Shown: positions 52,856 through 60,522 of the stretch, in pieces | How the letters are laid out: every line of letters starts with the position of its first letter | How positions within the stretch are numbered: the stretch's first letter is position 1 | Assembly (NCBI GenBank): GCA_030527645.1 | Contig: JAUNAJ010000002.1 | Location: 127,089 to 191,088 of the forward strand | Length of the DNA stretch: 64,000 bases | From: Lachnospiraceae bacterium | GTDB lineage: Bacteria > Bacillota > Clostridia > Lachnospirales > Lachnospiraceae | Direction: 5' to 3' | Made by a program: the position numbers and the translations under genes | Notes under the pieces: generated by a model | What the model saw: the letters and a program-made list of their open reading frames with translations, nothing else | Told to the model about the DNA's origin: nothing | Database searches by the model: none

Positions 52856-54361
52856 TTAACTGAACATTCCAAGACCCATCTGGATCAGATCCGTGACGGG
52901 CTGTGAAAACAAACCGAGTCCGAAGTTGATCAGAATCAGCACCAGCAGGGCAGCCTTTGCAGCAAGTCCTGTTCTGCTCTTCTTATCCTTCACCTCCTCC
53001 GGAATCTGTACCGGAGTGTAGATGCGGATCACCGTATGCAGGAAATACACTGCATTCAGAATCGTGCTGATCGCCAGAACGATCAGGGTGGACAGGGTTC
53101 TTGCGGCTCCCGCATCCAGTGAGGCACTTGCAAACAGGATCTTGGAAATAAATCCCGCCAGCATCGGCACACCGACCATGGACAGACTGCCGATCAGAAA
53201 TGCCACTCCGGAGAAACTGTCCCGGAAGGCAGCACCCTGCAGATAATGGAATCGTCTCTGATTTCTGGAAACATCTGTCAGCCCCTTCGTAGAGAGGAAC
53301 AGCAGCGATTTCGTAGATGCATGGGTCAGGATGTGGAACACAGCCGCTGTCATTCCCAGGGCGGTGCCCAGTCCGATTCCCATGTACACGTAGCCGATCT
53401 GCGCGATAGAAGAATACGCGATCATTCGATAGATATCATTGGCACGGATCGCTCCCACAGAACCAAGGATCATTCCCGTAAGGCCCAGAACAAAAAGGAT
53501 ATTCAGAATTCCGCTGTCCCGGATCCCGTCTATTCCTACTACTCTATAGAAGAATTTGATCAGGAACACGATATAGCTCTTGGACACAAGGCTGGACAGA
53601 ATGGAACTGCTGGATATGGTGGAATATCCATAAGCATCCGGCATCCAGGAATGGAAGGGATACAGACCGCTCTTGATGGCAAGACCCACCGTGATCACAC
53701 TGATGGTGATCAGAATCGGAACTGTCAGCGCACCTCCGTTGGCCTGCTCCACAGCTACAATGGCCTCATGGGCCGGCTGCATCAGAAGGTGTCCCGTGAA
53801 GCCGTACAGCATGGCAAGTCCCAGCAGCAGCAGACCGGAGCCGATGGAGCTCATGATCATATAGCGGATCGCCGCGATCAGGGATCGTCCCCTCTCCCGG
53901 ATCATGATCAGTCCGCAGGCTGCGATGGTATTGATTTCCACGAATACGTACCCGGTGAACAGATCGTTGGTGTAGATGATCGCCAGAAGAGAGCTCAGCA
54001 GAAGATCGATCAGAATAAAGTACAGATTGATCTTCTCCTCCTTCACATCCTGAAATACGTGATCCATGCCCCCTGCCAGAGACAGCAGCATGATCAGGGA
54101 GAAGAAGGCGGCAAGCAATGTCTCCAGCACGCCCGCCCGGATCTCATTGCCCCAGGGAGCGGGGAATTTACCCATGGTATAGATAAAGGGCTCACCATTT
54201 TTCAAAACATAAGACAGCGAAGCAAGGGAAGCAAGGAAGACCAGTGTCACCACTGCCATGGTGACCCGTCTGGCGTGCTTTCCCTTCATCGGCGTGGAAA
54301 TGATTCCCGCCGCCATGCAGAGCACAATGGAAAAGCCGGGGAAATTATGTACAAAACTCAT
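52856..54361 (-). CDS. mrpD: Mrp-type antiporter subunit (MrpD-like), first copy
   Basis: 501 residues. Blocks NDLFTGYVFVEINTIAACGL, YPFHSWMPDAYGYSTISSSS, SSLVSKSYIVFLIKFFYRVV and YRMIAYSSIAQIGYVYMG place it in the antiporter family, in a branch different from the other three. Its position directly after MrpC, with a 4-base ATGA overlap, is that of canonical MrpD. Confidence 0.87.
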   Translation of the reverse strand: MSFVHNFPGFSIVLCMAAGIISTPMKGKHARRVTMAVVTLVFLASLASLSYVLKNGEPFIYTMGKFPAPWGNEIRAGVLETLLAAFFSLIMLLSLAGGMDHVFQDVKEEKINLYFILIDLLLSSLLAIIYTNDLFTGYVFVEINTIAACGLIMIRERGRSLIAAIRYMIMSSIGSGLLLLGLAMLYGFTGHLLMQPAHEAIVAVEQANGGALTVPILITISVITVGLAIKSGLYPFHSWMPDAYGYSTISSSSILSSLVSKSYIVFLIKFFYRVVGIDGIRDSGILNILFVLGLTGMILGSVGAIRANDIYRMIAYSSIAQIGYVYMGIGLGTALGMTAAVFHILTHASTKSLLFLSTKGLTDVSRNQRRFHYLQGAAFRDSFSGVAFLIGSLSMVGVPMLAGFISKILFASASLDAGAARTLSTLIVLAISTILNAVYFLHTVIRIYTPVQIPEEVKDKKSRTGLAAKAALLVLILINFGLGLFSQPVTDLIQMGLGMFS

Positions 54362-54741
54362 GATTTCAGCTCCTCCCTCTGCATTTTCATTAAGATTTCA
54401 TCCAGATCCAGAGAGTGATACTTCTGATACAGACGAATGGTCAGTGCCAGCATCAGAGCAGTGGTACTGACCGAAACAACGATACCGGTAAGAACCAGAC
54501 CGCTGGGGATCGGATTGATATAGTAATCCATGTCCTTAATGCCGTCCACCAGAATGGGAGCTGCATGACCTTCAATATAACCCATGGCTGCCAGAAACAG
54601 GTAGACAGCGGTATCCATGATATTCAGACCGATGATCTTCTTGATCAGGTTTTTATGAAGAAGCAGTGTGGTGAATCCGATACCGAACAGGATCATGGCA
54701 CAGGCCTCCTCCAGATTAGAGAACAGATATGGTCCCAGCAT
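54358..54741 (-). CDS. mrpC: Mrp antiporter subunit C (NuoK-like)
   Basis: 127 residues; start at MLGPYLFSN after AGAGGAGG. Three helices with the NuoK/MrpC pattern, including FTTLLLHKNLIKKIIGLNIM, DTAVYLFLAAMGYIEG, and NPIPSGLVLTGIVVSVSTTA. The longer C-terminus (YQKYHSLDLDEILMKM) overlaps the MrpD start. Confidence 0.92.
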   Translation of the reverse strand: MLGPYLFSNLEEACAMILFGIGFTTLLLHKNLIKKIIGLNIMDTAVYLFLAAMGYIEGHAAPILVDGIKDMDYYINPIPSGLVLTGIVVSVSTTALMLALTIRLYQKYHSLDLDEILMKMQREELKS

Positions 54742-54742
54742 G

Positions 54743-55699
54743 TTACATACCTCCTCTTCTGAACATTGCAAAAAATGCATACATCGTACAGGCAACCTCA
54801 ACGCCTACAAAGATATTGATGGGCAGGATCATTCCGCTGCTCAGGAGATTTCCCGGCGTTCCCAGAGGAATGATATTCTTCAGCATGTTGGCTCCCGTGT
54901 AAAAATAATAAGACATGGTGATGCTGTACAGACACAGAGCACCCACCTTTGCCACCTCATAGGTCTTCTCATTGAAGAACTTCTGAGTTTTATGGAAGCC
55001 GAAGGTTGTAACGTACAGGATCAGTCCCGCACCGATGACAGAGCCTCCGGAGAAACCGCCTCCCGGCGACAGGTGACCGTTCAGAATGATATAGATTCCA
55101 AACAGGAAGATGCAGGGAACCAGGATCCTGGTCACCATCTGCAGGATCATATCCGGCTTTGGCTCATACTGCCAGTCGGTCTCCTTCTCCTCCTCGATCT
55201 CCTTCTCGGATCTTTTCAGAAGAACCAGCACACAGGTTGCTGCAATAAACAATACGCAGGTCTCTCCAAAGGTATCGAACCCACGATAGCCCAGGATCAT
55301 ATTAGATACCAGATTGACGGAACCAACCTCGTCCGTTCCGTCTTCAATATAGCGCTGGACCACTTCATTTTCCGTAGGGTTGTCGGCAGAGCCGAACTTC
55401 GGCAGATAAGAAACAGTCAGCAGCAATAATGAGATCAGCAGCAGACAGAGGGCAACAGCGCCCAGTTTATACATGAAATTGTAGGAGCGCAGCAGCAGAT
55501 TCTTTTCCACATGATCCAGCACCTCCTCCACCTGCTCCTTATCCAGCAGATCCGGATCCAGCATGTCTCTGCCCTTGACCTCTTCCTCCCGAAGATGCTT
55601 CGACTCCAGCTTTCCTTCAAAAGGATCCAGATCACCATTGACCCAGCGTTTCAGCTTATTGAAAAACTGGTCCTCCGGATTTCCAATTATTTTACTCAT
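54743..55699 (-). CDS. mrpB: Mrp antiporter subunit B (MnhB) with MbhE-like N-terminal part
   Basis: 318 residues, about twice the length of a plain MrpB. A charged cytoplasmic N-terminus (about 1-70) and one helix are followed by an MbhE/MrpA-tail segment (YRGFDTFGETCVLFIAATCV) and then the MnhB domain (GIYIILNGHLSPGGGFSGGS, IGAGLILYVTTFGFHKT). So part of what MrpA carries in Bacillus is fused here to MrpB. It overlaps the previous gene by eight bases. Confidence 0.88.
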   Translation of the reverse strand: MSKIIGNPEDQFFNKLKRWVNGDLDPFEGKLESKHLREEEVKGRDMLDPDLLDKEQVEEVLDHVEKNLLLRSYNFMYKLGAVALCLLLISLLLLTVSYLPKFGSADNPTENEVVQRYIEDGTDEVGSVNLVSNMILGYRGFDTFGETCVLFIAATCVLVLLKRSEKEIEEEKETDWQYEPKPDMILQMVTRILVPCIFLFGIYIILNGHLSPGGGFSGGSVIGAGLILYVTTFGFHKTQKFFNEKTYEVAKVGALCLYSITMSYYFYTGANMLKNIIPLGTPGNLLSSGMILPINIFVGVEVACTMYAFFAMFRRGGM

Positions 55700-55946
55700 C
55701 CTTATCCTCCTCCGAAAGAATTCTGATCTTTCTCAATGTAACGAAAAAGAGAATACTGCTGATTCCTGCGCCCACCGCAGCCTCTGTAATAGCCAGATCC
55801 GGGGATTCCAGCAGAAACCAGATAATAGACATAATAAGACTGTAGGCCATAAACACGATCACGGAGATCAGCTGGTTCTTAAACAGACTGGCCGCCAGCG
55901 CACAGAGGATCAGAAAGCCCAAAAGCGTAATTTTAAACAGTTCCAT
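55692..55946 (-). CDS. MbhD-like/DUF4040 subunit (split-off MrpA tail)
   Basis: 84 residues from the ATG at 55946. Three short helices with the characteristic SIIWFLLESPDLAITEAAVG and AGISSILFFVTLRKI, corresponding to the MbhD-like segment found at the C-terminus of Bacillus MrpA. It overlaps mrpG by 14 bases and mrpB by eight, so the whole operon is translationally coupled. Confidence 0.88.
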   Translation of the reverse strand: MELFKITLLGFLILCALAASLFKNQLISVIVFMAYSLIMSIIWFLLESPDLAITEAAVGAGISSILFFVTLRKIRILSEEDKDE

Positions 55947-56265
55947 CTTCCGGCACCTCACATTCCTTCTCAAGCTCTTCATTGACAGTAACTTCCATGT
56001 TCGCGATCATATGGGAGGAAACAGGGCCTGCCACCCAGAAAAACAGGACGATCAGTGCCAGCTTCAGAGTTCCGAAGCTGAAGCCGCTGAGGATCATCAG
56101 ACCAATCAGAATAAACAGGATACCCAGAGAATCACCCATGGCTGCTGCATGCATTCTGTTCAGAACATATTTAAAACGAAACACGCCCAGAACCGAGCAG
56201 CACAGAGTCCAAAGTCCGATCAGCAGAAAGGGAATACTGATAATTAATTGTAACCATGCAATCAT
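55933..56265 (-). CDS. mrpG: Mrp antiporter subunit G
   Basis: 110 residues with three helices and the MnhG pattern LNRMHAAAMGDSLGILFILI and LIVLFFWVAGPVSSHMIANM. It overlaps mrpF by four bases (ATGA). Confidence 0.92.
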   Translation of the reverse strand: MIAWLQLIISIPFLLIGLWTLCCSVLGVFRFKYVLNRMHAAAMGDSLGILFILIGLMILSGFSFGTLKLALIVLFFWVAGPVSSHMIANMEVTVNEELEKECEVPEDGTV

Positions 56266-56642
56266 TTCATCGCCTCCTCTTCCTGTCCGGCAAGATCTGC
56301 CTGTACCTGTTCCATCTCATCCGGCACCGCCTCTTCCTGACGTTCCAGATTTCCCTTGAGTTTCTTTTCCTTGTAGGCTCCCTGATAGATCTTGGTGAGC
56401 ACAACCACACCAAGAAAGCTGATCATCGCATAGATCAGACACACATCAAAGAGATAGGTCTCCCGCATATACAGTGCAAGGATCGCAATCTCCACAATGG
56501 TCATGGTGCCGATCATATTGATGGCAACAACCCTGTCCGTGACACGGGGACCAATGATCGCTCTGATGAGGCAGATCATCAGCAGAATGCCGATCACGAC
56601 CATGCAGCCCAATAAAAATCCATGATATACAGATTCGTACAT
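56262..56642 (-). CDS. mrpF: Mrp antiporter subunit F
   Basis: 126 residues. Three helices with the MnhF signature IIGPRVTDRVVAINMIGTMT and VCLIYAMISFLGVVVLTKIY, plus an acidic hydrophilic C-terminal tail of about 40 residues (EEAVPDEMEQVQADLAGQEE) longer than usual. Start and mrpE stop overlap (TAATG). Confidence 0.92.
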   Translation of the reverse strand: MYESVYHGFLLGCMVVIGILLMICLIRAIIGPRVTDRVVAINMIGTMTIVEIAILALYMRETYLFDVCLIYAMISFLGVVVLTKIYQGAYKEKKLKGNLERQEEAVPDEMEQVQADLAGQEEEAMK

Positions 56643-57106
56643 TATTTCACCGCCTCCATTTTCTCCAGTAATTCCACAAAAATCGAAGCATCCATTCCCT
56701 CTGCAAAGTCTTTATCCAGACAGTGTACATAATACTCACTGCCCTCCAGACGAACGGTGATCGTTCCCGGAGTAAGGGTAATGGAATTGGCAAGGAGCAC
56801 CTTCGCCGCCTCACTTTTCAGATCAGAATGAAAATGCACGATCACAGGCTCAGCCGCCAGCTGAGGCGTCAGGATAAACCGCATCACCTGTCTGTTTGCC
56901 TTCAGGATCTCCCAGATCAGGATAAGGACATAGTGAACAAACATAGGCAGCCGCTTCATAAAGCGCAGATCCTTCTGCAGCGACAGTCCCAGGATCCTGC
57001 AGCAAAATGCGTACATGGCACCGCAGATCACCAGACCGAACAGAAACACTTCCAGCGTGAATCTGCCGTTCAGAATGATCCACAGCAGTAATAACCCTAA
57101 ATACAT
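56642..57106 (-). CDS. mrpE: Mrp antiporter subunit E
   Basis: 154 residues, first gene of the ten-gene operon; SD GGAGG before the ATG. Helices LLLLWIILNGRF and VFLFGLVICGAMYAFCC are followed by the MnhE domain (LILIWEILKANRQVMRFILT, ANSITLTPGTITVRLEGSEY, VHCLDKD). Confidence 0.93.
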   Translation of the reverse strand: MYLGLLLLWIILNGRFTLEVFLFGLVICGAMYAFCCRILGLSLQKDLRFMKRLPMFVHYVLILIWEILKANRQVMRFILTPQLAAEPVIVHFHSDLKSEAAKVLLANSITLTPGTITVRLEGSEYYVHCLDKDFAEGMDASIFVELLEKMEAVK

Positions 57107-57167
57107 ATCTAACCTCCTTCTTTATAGTTTTTATACTTTTTTAATGATTGTGGCCTAATACTTTATT

Positions 57168-57196
57168 ATTATAAACCCTTGTGCATTCTTTGATAA
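57168..57196 (-). promoter_or_regulatory. Promoter of the mrp operon
   Basis: On the minus strand TTATCA (57196-57191), 17 bases, then TATAAT (57173-57168), 62 bases before the mrpE start. No sodium or other riboswitch is recognised between promoter and gene. Confidence 0.7.
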
Positions 57197-57281
57197 GGGA
57201 AAAATCTCACAATTATCTTCTCAGATAATGATCATGAAAATGTTACGGTTCACGGAATGCAGAAACAGGAAAGTCACAAAA

Positions 57282-57318
57282 ACAGGGCTGTCGCACTAAC
57301 TGCTACAGCCCTGTCTTT
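57282..57318 (-). terminator. Terminator of the DUF362 gene
   Basis: Stem ACAGGGCTGT/ACAGCCCTGT (57282-57291, 57305-57314), followed on the minus strand by TTTTGTG. Confidence 0.8.
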
Positions 57319-57341
57319 TCATATCGGAGCGTTCACCTGCA

Positions 57342-58463
57342 TTACACAGTGATCAGCTCATATTCTCTCGTTCCGATTCCGATCTTCTCCGCATGCTCCA
57401 GTGTCTCCTTCCAGCGAACGTTCGGGTTGGAATCCATGAAATGATCGTGGTGATGCTCCCAGCCCTCACTTGCCAGGTTGTCACCCAGCTGGGAATTGCG
57501 GATCGGCTCCGCCTTCAGGCAGGCATCCGCACAGGCCTGATCCAGAGCAACTGGGTCAAAGGATGCAAACATACCGATATTCGGAAGGATCGGTGCGTCA
57601 TTCTCAGAATGACAGTCGCAGTTCGGTGAAATGTCCATCACCAGACTGATATGGAAATTCGGTCTTCCGTCCACAACCGCCTTGGAGTACTCAGCGATCT
57701 TGCAGCCCAGGATCTCGTTTGCATTCTCATTCGGATTAAAGATCGCATCGAAGGCACAGGCACCGATACAGCGTCCGCAGCCCTTGCAGATATCCTGATC
57801 GATCACTGCCTTCTTATCTACATAGCTGATCGCATCGGATCCGCACTCCTTGGAGCAGCGCTTGCAGCCCTTGCATTTCCTTGTTTTCACCACCGGTTTT
57901 CCCTGATTATGCTGGTGCATTTTTCCTGCACGGCTTCCGCAGCCCATACCGATATTTTTCAGCGCACCGCCGAAGCCGGTACACTCATGGCCTTTAAAAT
58001 GGTTCAGAGAGATGAACACGTCTGCATCCATAACCGCCCGGCCGATGTAGGCCTCCTGACAGTACTCGCCGCCTTCAATAGGCACAGCAATGTCATCGGT
58101 GCCTCTGAGACCGTCACCGATAATGATATGACAGCCGGTGGACAGCTCATTGAATCCGTTCTCCTGCGCACAGCTGATGTGCTCCAGCGCATTCTTTCTG
58201 GATCCCGGATACAGGGTATTGCAGTCCGTCAGGAAGGGCATGCCGCCGCCTTCCTTCACCAGATCAGCCACAGCCTTTGCATAGTTCGGACGCAGGAACG
58301 CCACATTGCCCAGCTCACCGAAATGCATCTTGATCGCAACAAACTTGTGATCCAGCTCCATTTCCTGCAGTCCTGCAGCAACACAGAGCTTTTTCAGTTT
58401 CTTGGGAAGTCCTACATTATTCGTAGTTCTGAAATCAGTAAAATATACCTTGGATTTTTCCAT
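57342..58463 (-). CDS. DUF362-family protein with two [4Fe-4S] ferredoxin motifs
   Basis: 373 residues from the ATG at 58463 (AAGGAG upstream). The DUF362 domain (about 1-185) shows VAIKMHFGELGNVAFLRP, FLTDCNTLYPGSRKNALEH and SLNHFKGHECTGFGGALKNI. Two ferredoxin motifs follow (CKGCKRCSKECGSDAI, CKGCGRCIGACAFDAI), and the DUF362 fold resumes after them (GMFASFDPVALDQACADAC). Cytoplasmic, no signal peptide. It is probably a redox or metal-associated protein; the family's reaction is not established. Single-gene unit. Confidence 0.85.
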   Translation of the reverse strand: MEKSKVYFTDFRTTNNVGLPKKLKKLCVAAGLQEMELDHKFVAIKMHFGELGNVAFLRPNYAKAVADLVKEGGGMPFLTDCNTLYPGSRKNALEHISCAQENGFNELSTGCHIIIGDGLRGTDDIAVPIEGGEYCQEAYIGRAVMDADVFISLNHFKGHECTGFGGALKNIGMGCGSRAGKMHQHNQGKPVVKTRKCKGCKRCSKECGSDAISYVDKKAVIDQDICKGCGRCIGACAFDAIFNPNENANEILGCKIAEYSKAVVDGRPNFHISLVMDISPNCDCHSENDAPILPNIGMFASFDPVALDQACADACLKAEPIRNSQLGDNLASEGWEHHHDHFMDSNPNVRWKETLEHAEKIGIGTREYELITV

Positions 58464-58874
58464 AATACACACACTCCTTAGCTTATTATCTCGATTGCTT
58501 ATTCTCTTGATTGTTTATTCTCTCGACAGTTTATTCTCTCGATTTACCTATCATATCATATACAGGTGCCGGAAACCAATCATTTCCTATGTCGGCACAG
58601 GGATTTTGCTTTTCTCCGGTTTCCTGTGCCGATGACCTGCTTTTCAGGCACCGTATTTACGCAAAGTGCACAATTTTACTATTTCATTTTGATATATATT
58701 TAACAATATTGTTTTTTTCTCTTGCTTTTTATACAATCCGATGGTATTGTTAAAAACATCACAGGAATGTTTTATTTTTAACATGAGCGTTAAGCTATTA
58801 ACTTAACAAATAAAATATGTTCCTTAGCAAGAAAAAGCAAACGGAAAAGCAAAAAGAAAAAGAGGTAAAAGATT
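58464..58874. promoter_or_regulatory. Divergent region upstream of hbd with nested inverted repeats
   Basis: No gene is seen in these 411 bases. Candidate hbd promoter: TTGTTT (58709-58714), 17 bases, TACAAT (58732-58737). The palindrome AACAATATTGTT (58702-58713) overlaps the -35. In the presumed leader are TGTTAAAAA-N18-TTTTTAACA (58748-58756, 58775-58783) and GTTAAG-N7-CTTAAC (58789-58807). The repeated GTTAA/TTAAC half-sites resemble Rex half-sites, but no copy has the canonical Rex arrangement. Confidence 0.55.
58592..58632. repeat. GGCACAGG palindrome
   Basis: Ten-base arms TCGGCACAGG/CCTGTGCCGA (58592-58601, 58623-58632). The whole element closely matches the reverse complement of 18244-18283. 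Confidence 0.7.
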
Positions 58875-59750
58875 ATGAAAGTTGGAATTATCGGATCTAC
58901 AGGAACCATGGGTAACGGAATTGCACAGGTATTTGCAGCTGCTGAATGCGTGGATGCCGTATTTTTAAGCGGTACAACCAAAGAGCGGGCAGAAAAAGGC
59001 AAAGCGATGATCGATAAGACCTATAAAAAACGAATGGCACGAGGCAAGCTGAGTCTGGAGGCTGCAAACTGGATGCTGGAGAAGATTGAGACCGGCACTC
59101 TGGAGGGCTGTGCTGACTGCGACATTATTGTAGAGTCCGCTCTTGAGGATATTGACCTGAAGAAAAAAATCTTCACACAGCTGGATGAGCTGTGCAAAGA
59201 GGACTGTATCTTCGCTACTAATACATCTTCTATCTCTATCACAAAGATTTCCAACGGAATCAATCATCCCGTCATCGGCATGCATTTCTTCAACCCGGCA
59301 CCTGCCATGAAGCTTGTTGAGATCATTGCCGGATACAATACACCACAGGACGTCATTGATAAGATCGACCGACTGGCGAAAGATATCGGCAAAACACCGG
59401 TACATGTAGGTGAGGCTGCAGGATTCGTCGTAAACAACCTGCTGATTCCGATGATCAACAGTGCTGCATTCCTGAAGATGGAGGGCGTTTCCGATATCAA
59501 GGGAATTGACGATGCCATGAAGCTTGGTGCGAACCACCCGATGGGACCTCTTGAGCTGGGCGATCTGGTAGGTCTTGATATCTGCCTGACCATCATGCGC
59601 GTTATGTTCGATGAAACCAAGGATTCCAAATACAGACCATGTCCGCTGCTGACCAAGATGGTGCGTGCAGGAGACCTGGGAAGAAAGACAGGCAAAGGCT
59701 TCTACATTTACAATGAAGACGGAAGCAAGACCCCGGTGGATGCAATCTGA
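58875..59750 (+). CDS. hbd: 3-hydroxybutyryl-CoA dehydrogenase
   Basis: 291 residues. The NAD-binding loop reads IGSTGTMGNGIAQ, one residue longer than the usual GAGTMG. The catalytic region has NTSSISITKI and the His in IGMHFFNPAPAMKLVE. The C-terminal domain has GFVVNNLLIPMINSA, HPMGPLELGDLVGLD and GRKTGKGFYIY. The enzyme reduces acetoacetyl-CoA to 3-hydroxybutyryl-CoA with NAD(P)H in butyrate formation. The usual partners (thl, crt, bcd, etf) are not adjacent, so it stands alone here. SD GAGG nearby. Confidence 0.92.
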   Translation: MKVGIIGSTGTMGNGIAQVFAAAECVDAVFLSGTTKERAEKGKAMIDKTYKKRMARGKLSLEAANWMLEKIETGTLEGCADCDIIVESALEDIDLKKKIFTQLDELCKEDCIFATNTSSISITKISNGINHPVIGMHFFNPAPAMKLVEIIAGYNTPQDVIDKIDRLAKDIGKTPVHVGEAAGFVVNNLLIPMINSAAFLKMEGVSDIKGIDDAMKLGANHPMGPLELGDLVGLDICLTIMRVMFDETKDSKYRPCPLLTKMVRAGDLGRKTGKGFYIYNEDGSKTPVDAI

Positions 59751-59761
59751 ATCTGAACGCA

Positions 59762-59842
59762 GATAAGCAATCCCCCGTCTCTAAGTCTAGAGATGTAGCC
59801 GCGGGTAACGGGTGGATGCTTATGTCCGCTTTACTTCAGCGG
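59762..59842. repeat. Structured imperfect inverted repeat downstream of hbd
   Basis: Outer arms GATAAGCAATCCCCCG (59762-59777) and CGGGTGGATGCTTATG (59809-59824) pair imperfectly. Inside is the hairpin TCTCTA/TAGAGA (59778-59793), and immediately downstream CCGCT/AGCGG (59826-59842). There is no U tract. It could be a structured RNA, a leader of the VanZ-like gene, or the remnant end of an IS200/IS605-type element. Confidence 0.45.
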
Positions 59843-59952
59843 CGTCCTTTGATATATTATCTCCGAGATTATTCCAATATCCAGCCATGTGCAGAACTCT
59901 CCCAAAAATGTTCTGAACAGCTGTATCTATCATATACCTCGGAGAACACAAA

Positions 59953-60426
59953 ATGAAACAACACAAAAGACAATTTCTACATATACTATTAGCCTGTATC
60001 TGGATGATCACCATATTCTGGTTTTCCTCCCGTACCGGCGACGATTCCTCAGCGCAGAGCAGCACCATTGTCGGACTGATCGAAGACCTCCTCTCTTCGA
60101 TCCGATCCCATTGGTCCGCCGATACCCAGCAGGCATTTGTTTCCATTGTCACTCTGCTGGTTCGAAAAGCCGCTCATGCGACAGAGTATCTGATACTGGG
60201 ACTTTTGTTTCTGGGAAGTCAATCCCGGAACCGTCCCCTGAAAAAGGCTGTTCCTGCAGCCTGGATTCTGGCCGTGTGCTATGCAGCCACCGATGAGATC
60301 CATCAGTATTTTGTACCCGGAAGAGCCTGCCGGTTCACGGATGTGATCATTGACAGCTGCGGAGCCGCAGCCGGACTGCTGGTCTTCTGTCTGATCCATC
60401 GATACAGAAGCAGGAACAAGTCATAA
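59953..60426 (+). CDS. VanZ-like membrane protein
   Basis: 157 residues with four helices. Family blocks are ACIWMITIFWFSSRTGD, VRKAAHATEYLILGLLFLG and TDEIHQYFVPGRACRFTDVI with DSCGAAAGLLVF. VanZ-like proteins are widespread in Clostridia and mostly have unknown roles; only the original VanZ gives low-level teicoplanin resistance. Nothing else here points to glycopeptide resistance. Start with GGAG eight bases upstream. Confidence 0.9.
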   Translation: MKQHKRQFLHILLACIWMITIFWFSSRTGDDSSAQSSTIVGLIEDLLSSIRSHWSADTQQAFVSIVTLLVRKAAHATEYLILGLLFLGSQSRNRPLKKAVPAAWILAVCYAATDEIHQYFVPGRACRFTDVIIDSCGAAAGLLVFCLIHRYRSRNKS

Positions 60427-60471
60427 GAATGACATAATCACCCTATTTTTCTATATTTTCTATTCTAAAAA

Positions 60472-60520
60472 CAGCAGCACCGGCTGAGAAATAATCTCTC
60501 AGACCGGTGCTGCTGCTTTT
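60472..60520. terminator. Bidirectional terminator between VanZ-like gene and pepD
   Basis: Stem CAGCAGCACCGG/CCGGTGCTGCTG (60472-60483, 60504-60515) extended by CTGAGA/TCTCAG, followed by CTTTTCC and preceded by AAAAA. Confidence 0.88.
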
Positions 60521-60522
60521 CC

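Noticed and set aside
59953..60426. Glycopeptide resistance gene vanZ
   Set aside because: VanZ-like proteins are common in Clostridia; no vanA/H/X/R/S genes are nearby.
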